Assembly (NCBI GenBank): GCA_028868305.1
Contig: JAGWUS010000004.1
Location: 43,099-107,098, forward strand
Length of the DNA: 64,000 nucleotides
Origin: Burkholderiales bacterium
GTDB lineage: Bacteria; Pseudomonadota; Gammaproteobacteria; Burkholderiales; Burkholderiaceae_C
Reading direction: 5' to 3'
In this document: positions 9,216 through 23,078 of the stretch, piece after piece
Position numbering within the stretch: position 1 is the first letter of the stretch
Layout: every line of letters begins with the position of its first letter
Program-made: the position numbers and the translations under genes
Notes under the pieces: generated by a model
What the model was told of the DNA's origin: nothing
Seen by the model: the letters and a program-made list of their open reading frames with translations, nothing else
Databases searched by the model: none

Positions 9216-9458
9216 TTATGCGCTCTGCTTGGCCCATTCGGCAGGGGTAAAAGTTTTCATCGACAGGGCGTGCACTTCATCGGTGTACATGCGGCTGCCC
9301 AGCGTGGCGTAGACCTGCTGGTGGCGCTGGATGGGGCGCTTGCCTTCAAAGGCGGCAGACACGATGGTGGCATACCAGTGGCGTCCATCGCCTTCGAGCT
9401 GGCAGACGTCGCAGGGCAGGCCTGCGGAAATAAGTTGCTGGAGTTGTTCTGCGGTCAT
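9216..9458 (-). CDS. BolA/IbaG-family protein
   Basis: An 80-aa single-domain BolA-fold protein with the family's RHQQVYATLG and HALSMKTFTPAEW segments. Family members bind monothiol glutaredoxins and help in iron-sulfur trafficking or stress response. The conserved His in HALS and the class II-like size fit IbaG. It lies 32 bases upstream of murA, the arrangement also seen in gammaproteobacteria with mla genes nearby. Confidence 0.88.
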   Translation of the reverse strand: MTAEQLQQLISAGLPCDVCQLEGDGRHWYATIVSAAFEGKRPIQRHQQVYATLGSRMYTDEVHALSMKTFTPAEWAKQSA

Positions 9459-9471
9459 GCAAATTCAAAGG

Positions 9472-10227
9472 TTAGCTGCGGATCTTGTAGCCGATGCGCA
9501 GAAGATAAATGGCCAAGGCCGAAGAAACTGCCAGGGCAAGACCGACAACGCCCAGACTCAGCCAGGGAGATGCGTCGCTGACACCAAAGAAGCCATGGCG
9601 AAATCCGTCGATCATGTAGAAAAACGGATTGAGATGGCTCATGCGTTGCCAGAATTCTGGCAAGGACCCGATGGAATAGAAAACGCCACTCAGAAACGTC
9701 ATCGGCATGATGATGAAATTCTGGAAAGCAGCCAACTGGTCAAACTTCTCGGCCCACAAACCAGCGATCAGGCCCAGAGTGCCCAGCAAGGCAGCGCCCA
9801 GAATGGCAAATACAAGAATCCACCATGGCGCAACAAACGACAGATGGGTGAACCATGCGGTCACGAGAAACACACCGCCACCCACTACCAGACCACGTGC
9901 AATTGACGAACCCACATAGGCCACAAACCAGTGCCAGTGCGACAGGGGTGTGAGCAACAGGAAGACCATATTGCCCATGATCTTGCTCTGGATGATGGAC
10001 GAGGAACTGTTGGCAAACGCGTTCTGCAAAATGCTCATCATCACCAGCCCCGGCACGAGGAACGCGGTGTAGCTGATGCTGTCATACACCTTGACGTGGT
10101 CTTCCAGCACATGGCCAAAAATCATGAGGTACAACACGGCGGTCAGCACCGGCGCAGCCACCGTCTGAAAGCTCACCTTCCAGAAGCGCAGCACTTCCTT
10201 GTACAGCAGCATTTGCCAGCCGGTCAT
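9472..10227 (-). CDS. ABC-2 type transporter permease, YadH-like
   Basis: A 251-aa integral membrane protein with about six hydrophobic segments and the ABC-2 conserved region near GVFYSIGSLPEFWQ, where the family has a short helix before the last membrane segments. Its ATG overlaps the ATPase gene stop by four bases, so the two form one exporter. The substrate is unknown. Confidence 0.9.
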   Translation of the reverse strand: MTGWQMLLYKEVLRFWKVSFQTVAAPVLTAVLYLMIFGHVLEDHVKVYDSISYTAFLVPGLVMMSILQNAFANSSSSIIQSKIMGNMVFLLLTPLSHWHWFVAYVGSSIARGLVVGGGVFLVTAWFTHLSFVAPWWILVFAILGAALLGTLGLIAGLWAEKFDQLAAFQNFIIMPMTFLSGVFYSIGSLPEFWQRMSHLNPFFYMIDGFRHGFFGVSDASPWLSLGVVGLALAVSSALAIYLLRIGYKIRS

Positions 10228-11177
10228 GATGCACTGGCCCCCACGATGCTCGCCTCTTCTGCGCGTGCCGTGTGCATCACATCCAAAAACACGTCTTCAA
10301 GGTCCGCCTTGCGAATTTCAACGTCGTCCACCGTCACTCCCGCCTCGCGCACAGCGGCCAGGTATTGCTCGATCTCCAGCGCGTTATGCGCCGGCAGTTG
10401 CACGATGCGCCCGGTAATGCGTGCGCGCGCGGCCAGCGCTTGCGGCAAGGTGTCTGCCGTCTTGAAACGCAGCACGTTGCTGCTTGCGGCCTTGAGCAGA
10501 TCGCTGGTTTTGTCCAGCGCCACAATACGCCCCGTCTTGAGCATGGCAAGGCGGCCGCACAGGGCTTCCGCCTCTTCGAGGTAATGTGTGGTCAGCAACA
10601 CGGTGTGGCCCTGCTTGTTGAGCTTGGCAATGAATTGCCACAGGGTCTGGCGCAACTCCACGTCCACGCCTGCGGTAGGTTCGTCCAGCACAATGACGGG
10701 CGGCTTGTGCACCAGCGCCTGCGCCACCAGCACGCGGCGTTTCATGCCGCCCGAGAGCTGGCGCATATTGGCATTGGCCTTGTCGGTCAGCCCCAGGCTA
10801 TCGAGCAGTTCATCAATCCACGCATCGTTGTGCTTGATACCGAAGTAACCCGACTGAAAGCGCAGCGCTTCGCGTACGTTGAAGAAGGGGTCGAACACCA
10901 GTTCCTGCGGCACGACACCCAGCTTGCGACGCGCCTGGGCATAGTCGGTCTGCACATCACTTCCCAGCACGGTCACGCGGCCGCTGGTGGCACGTGTGAG
11001 GCCAGCCAGTATGCTAATCATGGTGGTTTTGCCAGCGCCGTTGGGCCCGAGCAGGCCAAAAAACTCCCCCTCCGCCACGTCAAGACTGACGTTGTCGAGC
11101 GCAAGAAACGTGGAGCCCTGGGGTCCACGCGGAGACGGATAGGCTTTGGAAACAGATTGGAAGGAGATGGCAGACAT
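10224..11177 (-). CDS. ABC transporter ATP-binding protein, YadG-like
   Basis: A 317-aa ATPase with Walker A GPNGAGKTT (44-52), signature LSGGMKRR, Walker B VIVLDEPTAGVD and the switch histidine in LLTTHYLEEAE. The ~80-residue C-terminal extension is typical of exporters of the CcmA/YadG group. It is paired with the adjacent ABC-2 permease and lies 28 bases after mlaB, apparently in the same transcript as the mla genes. Confidence 0.93.
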   Translation of the reverse strand: MSAISFQSVSKAYPSPRGPQGSTFLALDNVSLDVAEGEFFGLLGPNGAGKTTMISILAGLTRATSGRVTVLGSDVQTDYAQARRKLGVVPQELVFDPFFNVREALRFQSGYFGIKHNDAWIDELLDSLGLTDKANANMRQLSGGMKRRVLVAQALVHKPPVIVLDEPTAGVDVELRQTLWQFIAKLNKQGHTVLLTTHYLEEAEALCGRLAMLKTGRIVALDKTSDLLKAASSNVLRFKTADTLPQALAARARITGRIVQLPAHNALEIEQYLAAVREAGVTVDDVEIRKADLEDVFLDVMHTARAEEASIVGASAS

Positions 11178-11205
11178 GGGAGCCTACCATTTTACGCGGT
11201 GCCGC

Positions 11206-11475
11206 TCAGGTGCTTGGCAACAGCTTCTCAATCCCATACAGGGCAGCCAGTTCGCGCAGGCGGTCAGGCAGGCCCTTCACCACAAACTGCTTGCCAGCCC
11301 GGGCACATTCCCGGCGGAATTCCAGCAAAACGGCCAGTGCCGAAGAGTCAAAACTGCGCAACAGGGCAGCGTCCACCACCACCTGGGCAGCAGATTCGTG
11401 CCTGAGCCCGGTGGTGAGTGTATTCAGGCACGCCGTGGCATGCGCATGGGTCAGGGTGTCGGGCAGGCTCAGCAC
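11206..11475 (-). CDS. mlaB: STAS-domain protein MlaB
   Basis: About 89 aa from a GTG at 11475, chosen because it begins with the STAS strand (LSLPDTLTHAH) and lies one base past the mlaC stop. A longer reading would overlap mlaC by about 47 bases. The loop DSSALAVLLE is the STAS signature. MlaB stabilises the MlaF ATPase in the inner-membrane MlaFEDB complex, which moves phospholipids between membranes. Confidence 0.85.
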   Translation of the reverse strand: MLSLPDTLTHAHATACLNTLTTGLRHESAAQVVVDAALLRSFDSSALAVLLEFRRECARAGKQFVVKGLPDRLRELAALYGIEKLLPST

Positions 11476-11476
11476 A

Positions 11477-12109
11477 TCAGCCTTTCTTGCTATTGGCCTT
11501 GTTACGTTCCGACAGCGAGACAATCAGGCCGTCGATGCCCTTGGCATTGATTTCCTGGGCAAACTGGCTCTTGTAGGTTTCCACCAGCCAGACCCCCAGC
11601 ACGTTCAGGTTATAGATACGCCAGCCAGTGCCCATGCCAGGGGTCTTTTCGAGACGGTAATCCAGTTGGATCGGGTCACCCACCCCCCTAATTTCCGTAC
11701 GCACTAGCACCTCTTTGTCGTCAGGACTGGAGCGCATAGGCTTCATGGCAATGGTCTGGGTGGACACCTGCGCCAGAGCGCCGGCATAGGTGCGCACCAG
11801 CAGGATTTTGAACTCTTCCTGCAGGCGTTTTTGCTGTTCGGCCGTGGCCTGACGCCATGCGGGGCCTACTGCTGACGCGGTCATCCGCTGGAAATTCACA
11901 CTGGGCATGATGCGCTCGTCCACCAGTGCCACCAGCTTGTTCATGTCGCCGGAACGCAAGGCTTTATCGGACTTAATGGTGTCAAGCACATCCACCGACA
12001 GCCGCTTGATCATGACGTCAGGCGCCTCATCCTCGGCCATGGCTGCGCCGCTCAGACCCCCTGCCAACAACAGGGCAAATCCCAAAGTGCGAAGAAATTG
12101 TCGTTTCAT
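11477..12109 (-). CDS. mlaC: Periplasmic phospholipid-binding protein MlaC
   Basis: MlaC (210 aa) carries phospholipids across the periplasm between MlaA and MlaFEDB. A signal peptide (about 1-25, cleaving after GAAMA) precedes the Tol-Tol-Ttg2 domain, with typical PSVNFQRMTASAVG and YNLNVLGVWLVETY segments. It lies between mlaA (69-base gap) and mlaB. Confidence 0.94.
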   Translation of the reverse strand: MKRQFLRTLGFALLLAGGLSGAAMAEDEAPDVMIKRLSVDVLDTIKSDKALRSGDMNKLVALVDERIMPSVNFQRMTASAVGPAWRQATAEQQKRLQEEFKILLVRTYAGALAQVSTQTIAMKPMRSSPDDKEVLVRTEIRGVGDPIQLDYRLEKTPGMGTGWRIYNLNVLGVWLVETYKSQFAQEINAKGIDGLIVSLSERNKANSKKG

Positions 12110-12178
12110 AAATGCTTTGTTCTCCAGAAACTGCTCCGATTATCTTCCGCAGATGTAAACCGTGTGCAAAGACTGCGC

Positions 12179-12916
12179 TTATCTGGCTTCCGCGCCGGGG
12201 TCAATATTTTCGTCCGGCGGATTGCCGTCATAGACACGGTTGCGCTGACGCTGCAGGTAGGAGTCCCGCATAAAGCTGTACTTGTCCAGCGCAGCCCCTT
12301 CCACCACGTCACCGGCTCGCAGATACTGGGCTCGCAAATCGACAACATTGATCACAGTAAGTCCTGTGCGGGTACCCTCATCCGAAATGTGATTGACCAA
12401 GTTGCCCTGCTGGTCCAGGGGCAGCGCCACCACCTCGCGCAGCGTGTAGGGCCCCAGCAACGGAAGAACAACATACGGACCCGGCGACACCCCCCAACGC
12501 CCCAGCGTTAAACCAAAGTCAGACGTACGACGCTCGATATTAAGGTCACTGGCAACGTCGACCAGCCCCCCCAATCCGAAGGTAGTATTGATCATGACGC
12601 GCCCTAAGCTGTCGCCCATGTCCTGGCCACGCCCCTGCAGCGCATTGTTGAACACCGACCACACGTCAGTCAGGTTGCCGAAAAAATTGCCGACCCCGAC
12701 GCGAAACCACTGTGGGGTGATGTCCCGATATGCTGTCGCCACGGGCTTGACAACCGCCCGGTCCACTGCGTCATTGAAACCAAACACACCCCGGTTAAAT
12801 GATTCCAGCGGATCGCGCGGATCAGGATTGGCAACCGTTGCACAGGCTTGCAGCAAGAACAGGCTGAGCAAAATAGTCAGCCGGACACATTGCGCGCCTG
12901 CGTTTTGCAATGTCAT
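12179..12916 (-). CDS. mlaA: Outer-membrane lipoprotein MlaA (VacJ)
   Basis: MlaA (245 aa) extracts misplaced phospholipids from the outer leaflet of the outer membrane. A lipoprotein signal ends in LLQAC (Cys25). The VacJ core includes DPLESFNRGVFGFND, GRVMINTTFGLGG and FGLTLGRWGV. Its ATG overlaps the mlaD stop by four bases. The tail after about residue 220 is acidic and low in complexity. Confidence 0.95.
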   Translation of the reverse strand: MTLQNAGAQCVRLTILLSLFLLQACATVANPDPRDPLESFNRGVFGFNDAVDRAVVKPVATAYRDITPQWFRVGVGNFFGNLTDVWSVFNNALQGRGQDMGDSLGRVMINTTFGLGGLVDVASDLNIERRTSDFGLTLGRWGVSPGPYVVLPLLGPYTLREVVALPLDQQGNLVNHISDEGTRTGLTVINVVDLRAQYLRAGDVVEGAALDKYSFMRDSYLQRQRNRVYDGNPPDENIDPGAEAR

Positions 12917-13392
12917 TTCTTATTCCCTGCCGATCCCTCGGCTGCCTTGCTGTAGAGGAATTGGCTGATCAGGTTTTCCAATACAACTGCAGACTGTGTG
13001 GCGGTAATGGCGTCACCAGCCGCCAGATTGGTGGCTTCTGCACCGGCTTCAATACCAATGTACTGTTCACCCAGCAAACCACTGGTCAGAATCTTGAGGG
13101 AACTGTCCTTCGGAAAGGCGTAACGTTTTTCCATCGCCAGCGTGACGCGAGCCTGAAAAGTCTTGTCATCAAAGGCGATGGCATCCACACGGCCCACCAC
13201 GACACCGCCGCTGCGTACGGCCGCCTTCGGCTTGAGGCCACCTACATTCTCAAATTTGGCGGTGATCACATAGGTACTCTGAAAGCTCAGGCTCAGCAAA
13301 TTGGCAGACTGCAAAGCCAGGAACAGGATGGCCATTGCCCCGATGATTACAAAGATACCAACCCATACGTCATTTTTTGAGCGTTGCACCAC
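12913..13392 (-). CDS. mlaD: MCE-domain protein MlaD
   Basis: MlaD (159 aa) is anchored by an N-terminal helix (about 9-30) and forms the hexameric periplasmic MCE ring of the Mla transporter. The MCE domain (about 38-118) contains FENVGGLKPKAAVRSGGVVVG and LLGEQYIGIE. It lies 6 bases after mlaE and overlaps mlaA. Confidence 0.95.
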   Translation of the reverse strand: MVQRSKNDVWVGIFVIIGAMAILFLALQSANLLSLSFQSTYVITAKFENVGGLKPKAAVRSGGVVVGRVDAIAFDDKTFQARVTLAMEKRYAFPKDSSLKILTSGLLGEQYIGIEAGAEATNLAAGDAITATQSAVVLENLISQFLYSKAAEGSAGNKK

Positions 13393-13398
13393 ACCCTC

Positions 13399-14181
13399 CT
13401 AAATAGTAAACATCATTGCGGTCAAGATGAAATCCAGACCCAGAACCGACAGCGAAGCCATTACCACCGTACGGGTGGTGGCGCTGGCAACCCCCTCAGG
13501 AGTGGGTTGCGCTTCAAAACCCTGCAGCAGAGCAATAAATGTCACGGTGAAGCCAAACACCACGCTTTTGATAACGCCATTGCCCACGTCAGCCCAGACA
13601 TCAACACCACCCTGAATCTGACTCCAGAACGAACCAGCATCCACTCCGATCATCAGTACGCCAACCACCCAACCACCGATCACCCCCATGGCGCTGAATA
13701 CGGCCGCCAGCAGAGGCATGGCAATCACCCCGGCCCAGAAACGGGGCGCCAGAACGCGCTGGACGGGGTCAACGGCCATCATCTCCATCACGCTGATCTG
13801 CTCCCCAGCTTTCATCAGTCCAATCTCCGCAGTCAGCGACGTGCCCGCCCGGCCAGCAAACAGCAAGGCCGTAACGACGGGACCCAACTCACGCACCAGG
13901 CTCAAAGTCACCAGCAAGCCCAATGCCTCGGACGATCCATAGCGCTGCAAGGTGTAATAACCTTGCAGTCCAAACACAAAACCCACAAACAGGCCCGACA
14001 CGGCAATGATGGCCAGTGAATAGTTGCCCAGGAAATGGATCTGGTCACGGATCAGGCCAAAACGCCTGAATGCCGGGCCAGCAGAAGCCAGCAGCCGCAA
14101 AAACAGGCGTGCACCATAACCCACATCGGCCAGTTTTCTGCGGGTGGCGAACCCGATATTGGAGGGTTGGTACCAACTCAT
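13399..14181 (-). CDS. mlaE: Phospholipid ABC transporter permease MlaE
   Basis: MlaE (260 aa) is the inner-membrane permease of the Mla system. It has five to six hydrophobic segments, the conserved ELGPVVTALLFAGRAGTSL loop and the coupling helix EIGLMKAGEQISVMEMM. Its ATG overlaps the mlaF stop by four bases. Confidence 0.96.
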   Translation of the reverse strand: MSWYQPSNIGFATRRKLADVGYGARLFLRLLASAGPAFRRFGLIRDQIHFLGNYSLAIIAVSGLFVGFVFGLQGYYTLQRYGSSEALGLLVTLSLVRELGPVVTALLFAGRAGTSLTAEIGLMKAGEQISVMEMMAVDPVQRVLAPRFWAGVIAMPLLAAVFSAMGVIGGWVVGVLMIGVDAGSFWSQIQGGVDVWADVGNGVIKSVVFGFTVTFIALLQGFEAQPTPEGVASATTRTVVMASLSVLGLDFILTAMMFTI

Positions 14182-15020
14182 GCTGCGGCTCCTGGGCTGA
14201 CCGATGGGGACGCCGCGCCCACACCAAAATCATCTTCAACGGAAACACCGGGGTAGTGAAACCGTACCGGACCATCCGGCAGGGCGTGCACATATTGGTA
14301 GACCAGCGGATCCGCACTTTTGCGCACCTCTTCCGGCGTTCCCTGGGCAGCAATTTTTCCGTTAGCCAGAATGATCACGTGGTCGGAGATGGAAAATGTC
14401 TCCTCCAACTCGTGCGAAACGAACACACTGGTCAGCCCCATGGAATCATTGAGGTGACGAATCAGGTTCGCAGCAGTCCCCAGGGAAATGGGATCCAGAC
14501 CCGAGAAGGGCTCGTCATACATGACGAGTTCCGGATCCAGCGCAATGGCACGCGCCAGGGCGATACGGCGGGCCATACCACCGGACAGATCGCTGGGCAT
14601 CAGATCGCGGGCACCACGCAATCCCACCGCATTGAGCTTCATCAGCACGATGTCACGCACCAACGCTTCGGGCAGGTCGGTGTGCTCATGCAGCGGGAAG
14701 GCCACGTTTTCATACACGCTGAGATCGGCAAACAGGGCACCGAACTGAAACAGCATGCCCATGCGACGCCGCGCAGCGTACAACTGGCGCTGGTCCATGC
14801 GCGTGACATCCTGCCCGTCAAACAGCATCTCACCCGACTGGGCGCGATTCTGGCCACCTATCAGCCGCAGGATGGTGGTCTTGCCACCGCCCGAGGCGCC
14901 CATCAATGCCGTGACCTTGCCGCGGGGAATGCGCAAGGATACATCGTCCAGAATGACACGTTCACCGTACCCGAAGGTCAGGTTGCGCAGTTCGACAAGG
15001 GAGGAGGTGTTTGATTCCAT
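14178..15020 (-). CDS. mlaF: Phospholipid ABC transporter ATPase MlaF
   Basis: MlaF powers the Mla transporter. Walker A GASGGGKTT, signature LSGGMARR and Walker B MYDEPFSGLDP are intact. With the ATG at 15020 the protein has 280 aa and begins MESNTSSLVELRNL; a longer reading from 15056 adds 12 residues but translates through the gltD terminator hairpin. Neither start has a clear ribosome site. It is the first gene of mlaFEDACB. Confidence 0.92.
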   Translation of the reverse strand: MESNTSSLVELRNLTFGYGERVILDDVSLRIPRGKVTALMGASGGGKTTILRLIGGQNRAQSGEMLFDGQDVTRMDQRQLYAARRRMGMLFQFGALFADLSVYENVAFPLHEHTDLPEALVRDIVLMKLNAVGLRGARDLMPSDLSGGMARRIALARAIALDPELVMYDEPFSGLDPISLGTAANLIRHLNDSMGLTSVFVSHELEETFSISDHVIILANGKIAAQGTPEEVRKSADPLVYQYVHALPDGPVRFHYPGVSVEDDFGVGAASPSVSPGAAA

Positions 15021-15050
15021 AAAAAGCAAAAGCCGGGTTTGTTCCGGCTT
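15021..15050 (-). terminator. Rho-independent terminator of gltBD
   Basis: Read on the minus strand, AAGCCGG, a 7-base loop and CCGGCTT make a perfect 7-bp stem, followed by TTTGCTTTTT. It lies 43 bases after the gltD stop and runs up to the proposed mlaF ATG at 15020. Confidence 0.8.
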
Positions 15051-15092
15051 CTGCATGATAAGGGATAGATGGAAACCCTTATTCAGGTTGAC

Positions 15093-16559
15093 TTATCGAG
15101 GCAGGTTGCTAGCACCCATCAGGAACTCGTCCACAGAGCGTGCAGCCTGACGGCCTTCGCGGATCGCCCACACCACCAGACTCTGGCCTCGACGCATATC
15201 GCCCGCAGCAAACACCTTGGCCACATTGGTGGCATAGCCACCGGTGAACTCGGTTGATGCCCTGGCGTTGCCGCGCGCATCCTTGTCCACGCCAAAGCCT
15301 TCCAGAATGGTTGCTACGGGATTCACAAAGCCCATGGCCAGCAATACCAAATCCGCCTTGTATTCCTTTTCGGTACCGGCAACTTCCACCAGCTTGCCGT
15401 CCTTGAATTCGACATGTACGGTCTTCAGGCCGGTGACCTTGCCGTTCTTGCCAATGAATTCCTTGGTGGAGATGGCAAATTCGCGGGTACAGCCTTCGTC
15501 GTGGCTGGAACTGGTGCGCAGCTTCAGCGGCCAGTAGGGCCAGACCAGGGGCTTGTCTTCCTGCTCGGGAGGCTGGGGCATCACCTCGAACTGGGTCACA
15601 CTCACGGCACCATGGCGGTTGCTGGTGCCCACGCAGTCGGAACCGGTGTCGCCACCACCAATGACAATGACGTGCTTGCCATCGGCACGCAACTGGTTCT
15701 TGAGCTTGTCACCCGCGTTGACCTTGTTCTGCTGGGGCAAAAACTCCATGGCGAAGTGAATTCCGTCCAGGTCCCGGCCCGGCATTGGCAAGTCGCGCGA
15801 CTGCTCGGAGCCACCGGTCAGCAGCACAGCATCAAAATCCTTTTGCAGCTGCGCCGGCGTAATGCTTTCCTTGGCCCAGTTGGTGACTTTGGAGTCCTTG
15901 GGCAACTCGCCGACCATCACACCCGTGCGGATAGTGACGCCTTCGGCCTTGAGCTGTTCGGCACGGCGGTCGATGTGCGATTTTTCCATCTTGAAGTCAG
16001 GAATGCCGTAGCGCAACAGGCCACCGATGCGGTCGTTTTTCTCGAACAAGGTCACATCATGGCCAGCGCGGGCCAGTTGCTGGGCCGCTGCCATGCCGGC
16101 AGGGCCGGAGCCCACCACCGCAACCTTTTTGCCCGTCTTAACCTTCGCTGGCTGAGGCTGCACCCAGCCCTGTGCCCAGGCTTTGTCAATGATGGCGTGC
16201 TCAATGGACTTGATGCCCACGGCATCGCCGTTGAAGTTCACCACACAGGCAGCTTCACAGGGTGCCGGGCAGATGCGGCCGGTGAACTCGGGGAAGTTGT
16301 TGGTGCTGTGCAGTACCTCAATCGCAGCCTTCCAGTCGCCCTGGTACACCAGGTCGTTGAAATCCGGAATGATGTTGTTGACCGGGCAACCGTTGTTGCA
16401 AAAAGGAGTGCCGCAATCCATGCAACGCGCTGCCTGCTTGCTGGCCTGCGCATCGTCCAGCCCAACCACAAACTCTTTGTAGTGCTTCAGACGCTCGGTG
16501 ACGGGCTTGTAGCCTTCTTCGATGCGTTCAAACTCCATGAAGCCAGTGACTTTTCCCAT
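15093..16559 (-). CDS. gltD: Glutamate synthase small subunit GltD
   Basis: GltD (488 aa) takes electrons from NADPH through FAD and iron-sulfur clusters to GltB for making glutamate from glutamine and 2-oxoglutarate. Cluster cysteines lie in CMDCGTPFC (C46, C49, C54, C58) and CPAPCEAAC (C97, C101, C105). The FAD loop is [10 protein letters not shown] (about 150-159), and the NADPH site is [11 protein letters not shown]. It follows gltB by 34 bases. Confidence 0.97.
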   Translation of the reverse strand: MGKVTGFMEFERIEEGYKPVTERLKHYKEFVVGLDDAQASKQAARCMDCGTPFCNNGCPVNNIIPDFNDLVYQGDWKAAIEVLHSTNNFPEFTGRICPAPCEAACVVNFNGDAVGIKSIEHAIIDKAWAQGWVQPQPAKVKTGKKVAVVGSGPAGMAAAQQLARAGHDVTLFEKNDRIGGLLRYGIPDFKMEKSHIDRRAEQLKAEGVTIRTGVMVGELPKDSKVTNWAKESITPAQLQKDFDAVLLTGGSEQSRDLPMPGRDLDGIHFAMEFLPQQNKVNAGDKLKNQLRADGKHVIVIGGGDTGSDCVGTSNRHGAVSVTQFEVMPQPPEQEDKPLVWPYWPLKLRTSSSHDEGCTREFAISTKEFIGKNGKVTGLKTVHVEFKDGKLVEVAGTEKEYKADLVLLAMGFVNPVATILEGFGVDKDARGNARASTEFTGGYATNVAKVFAAGDMRRGQSLVVWAIREGRQAARSVDEFLMGASNLPR

Positions 16560-16593
16560 GATATTTGTCCTTGTACGTTAGATCCGGCTGGCG

Positions 16594-21366
<4,773 letters not shown>

Positions 21367-21429
21367 GGCGCACTCCTGAAATAATTGCAGTGGACAGTGA
21401 GAATACTGCATTGCAACAAAGATGCCAAA

Positions 21430-21500
21430 GAAAATAAATGGGGTCAGATCCTAATTATTTATAAATGGAAAACACAAAATTAAATTGGGGACATATTAAA
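21430..21500 (-). repeat. REP-like motifs downstream of the RAYT gene
   Basis: On the minus strand the stretch carries ATGTCCCCAATTTAATT and then AATTAGGATCTGACCCC, AT-rich motifs of the GTCCCCAATT / TCTGACCCC kind often found beside RAYT genes. They lie 48-118 bases past the transposase stop. I saw no matching pair elsewhere in the window. Confidence 0.4.
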
Positions 21501-21547
21501 ATTGATAGCAAGAACTTCTGCGGATTTAATGCGTTCAAGGCAAAGGA

Positions 21548-22243
21548 CTAGTCTTTTACCTGCGTGGTGGGGCGCCCTGCCCGGCTCTTCGTCAGCCGGC
21601 GTGGTGTATTTTTTTGCAACTCTTCTACAAATATTTGGGACCCGAGCGCCCAGCCACTCAGAGTGGCATCCGTCAAAGTCTTCTGCTGCACCGCACTGAT
21701 ACCCGCCCGCACCATTTGGGTGTAGGCTGCTTCGCGCGCAAAGGGCGTGTTTCCAAGCGCCCACACCAGGGGATGCGCACTGATGAGTTTGTCAACGTGC
21801 TGGCCGCTGTAATGGGAATAGCTTGACCAGGGGTAGTCACCCGCCTGTGACGCCAGACCAGAACGCACAGGATTCAAGTCGAAGTACACCATGCAAGCGA
21901 GCAGGTAAGTTTCTGCCTCAATCACCGTGGAACGGTAGCGTCCCTCCCACAAAGTACCGGTACGGTGGTGCGTATCGTTGAAATAGCGCACATACCGCCT
22001 GCCCACGGACTGCATCAGGAGGGGCAAACCTTCCCCAGTCTGGGGGGTGACAAGCAGATGGAAGTGGTTCTGCATCAGCACATAGGCATGAACAGCGACA
22101 CGGTACTTGCTGGCATTCTCAGCCAGAAGGTCAAGTAGGGTCTGGTAATCTGCGGTCTTTTCAAAAATGGACTGGCGATTGTTGCCGCGCTGGATCACAA
22201 GGTGGGGCAAGCCCGGCAGCGTCAGTCGAGGAAGTCGGGCCAT
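21548..22243 (-). CDS. REP-associated tyrosine transposase (RAYT, Y1 IS200-like)
   Basis: This 231-aa protein has the Y1-transposase HUH motif (MQNHFHLLV, about 57-65), the preceding VHAYVLM strand and the RAYT-like YFNDTHHRTGTLWEGRYRS with AETYLLACMVYFDLNPVR. RAYTs are single-copy relatives of IS200 transposases, thought to move REP-type palindromes. Two REP-like motifs follow the gene (21430-21500). It is intact and sits alone between gltB and the diiron-protein gene. Confidence 0.88.
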   Translation of the reverse strand: MARLPRLTLPGLPHLVIQRGNNRQSIFEKTADYQTLLDLLAENASKYRVAVHAYVLMQNHFHLLVTPQTGEGLPLLMQSVGRRYVRYFNDTHHRTGTLWEGRYRSTVIEAETYLLACMVYFDLNPVRSGLASQAGDYPWSSYSHYSGQHVDKLISAHPLVWALGNTPFAREAAYTQMVRAGISAVQQKTLTDATLSGWALGSQIFVEELQKNTPRRLTKSRAGRPTTQVKD

Positions 22244-22268
22244 GCAAGCGCACCGTCAGGGGCAGTGC

Positions 22269-23042
22269 CTAGATGACTTCTTTCGGCAACTGATAGTGGG
22301 ACTGTCCCATCAAATCGATGCCACACTCCAGCGTATCCAGCCACTCCAGCAGTTGACCCACTGCCGCACCTTTCAATGGCGCCCCATGCTGGGGAACGAT
22401 CATGTCGATCTGCAGGTGGCGCACCATTGCAACCCACAACTTCAACACCTTGTTGCTCACCATGTAGCGTTTGTGGAAGGCCTCCATGCCCTCGGGCATG
22501 GGATGCAGCGTAGCGATGAACTCTTTGGCCTGCTGTCCGGTGACCAGCGAAACACCCAGGTCGCCCGAAAACAGGATCTTGCTGACCGGATCGTAATACT
22601 GAAAATTGCCCTCGGAGTGCATGAAGTGCGCCGGCAGCAACCACAACTCGGTCTTGCCGAAACGCAATCGCCCTCCTTGATCCCCTACGCCAATGATGCG
22701 TTCGTCCGTTTTGCCTATTTTGCAGAAGTGCGGCACAAAACGCGCCCACAGACTGGAAATGACCAGTTTCGCCGAAGTTGAAGTCATCCAGCGGTCAAGG
22801 GACGCAATGATGTCAGGGTCAGCGTGCGACGCAACAATATAGTCCAGACGGGTTGGCGCAACGTACTTACGCATCGTCAGGTTCAATTCGTTGTAAGTCA
22901 TATTACCGCCGGGGTCGAGAATGACCCCTTCGTCCTGATCCACAATCAGGAACTGGTTGGCCTGCACCGCCCCGGAATCTTCGACGAGGTCGGTGAACAT
23001 GACGCAGCAATGGTCTGCGTCTTTATACAACTCAATAGACAT
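22269..23042 (-). CDS. Diiron MBL-fold (ODP domain) oxygen-binding-like protein
   Basis: This 257-aa metallo-beta-lactamase-fold protein has metal-ligand motifs ASHADPDII (about 70-78), LPAHFMHSEGNF, LFSGDLG and VPQHGAPL, as in the diiron domain of flavodiiron proteins. It lacks the flavodoxin domain, so it may sense or reduce oxygen or NO with an external partner; that role is inferred. A 9-bp hairpin ends one base before its ATG, and no ribosome site is visible. Confidence 0.8.
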   Translation of the reverse strand: MSIELYKDADHCCVMFTDLVEDSGAVQANQFLIVDQDEGVILDPGGNMTYNELNLTMRKYVAPTRLDYIVASHADPDIIASLDRWMTSTSAKLVISSLWARFVPHFCKIGKTDERIIGVGDQGGRLRFGKTELWLLPAHFMHSEGNFQYYDPVSKILFSGDLGVSLVTGQQAKEFIATLHPMPEGMEAFHKRYMVSNKVLKLWVAMVRHLQIDMIVPQHGAPLKGAAVGQLLEWLDTLECGIDLMGQSHYQLPKEVI

Positions 23043-23043
23043 A

Positions 23044-23069
23044 ATCAGGGCCCGGTTACTGGCCCCGAT
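23044..23069 (-). promoter_or_regulatory. Hairpin directly upstream of the diiron-protein start codon
   Basis: ATCAGGGCC (23044-23052) and GGCCCCGAT (23061-23069) pair over 9 bp, including one G-U in the RNA, around an 8-base loop. It lies in the 36-bp gap after the lipoprotein gene. There is no T-tract, so a plain terminator is less likely than a translational or processing element. Confidence 0.45.
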
Positions 23070-23078
23070 TATTACCGC

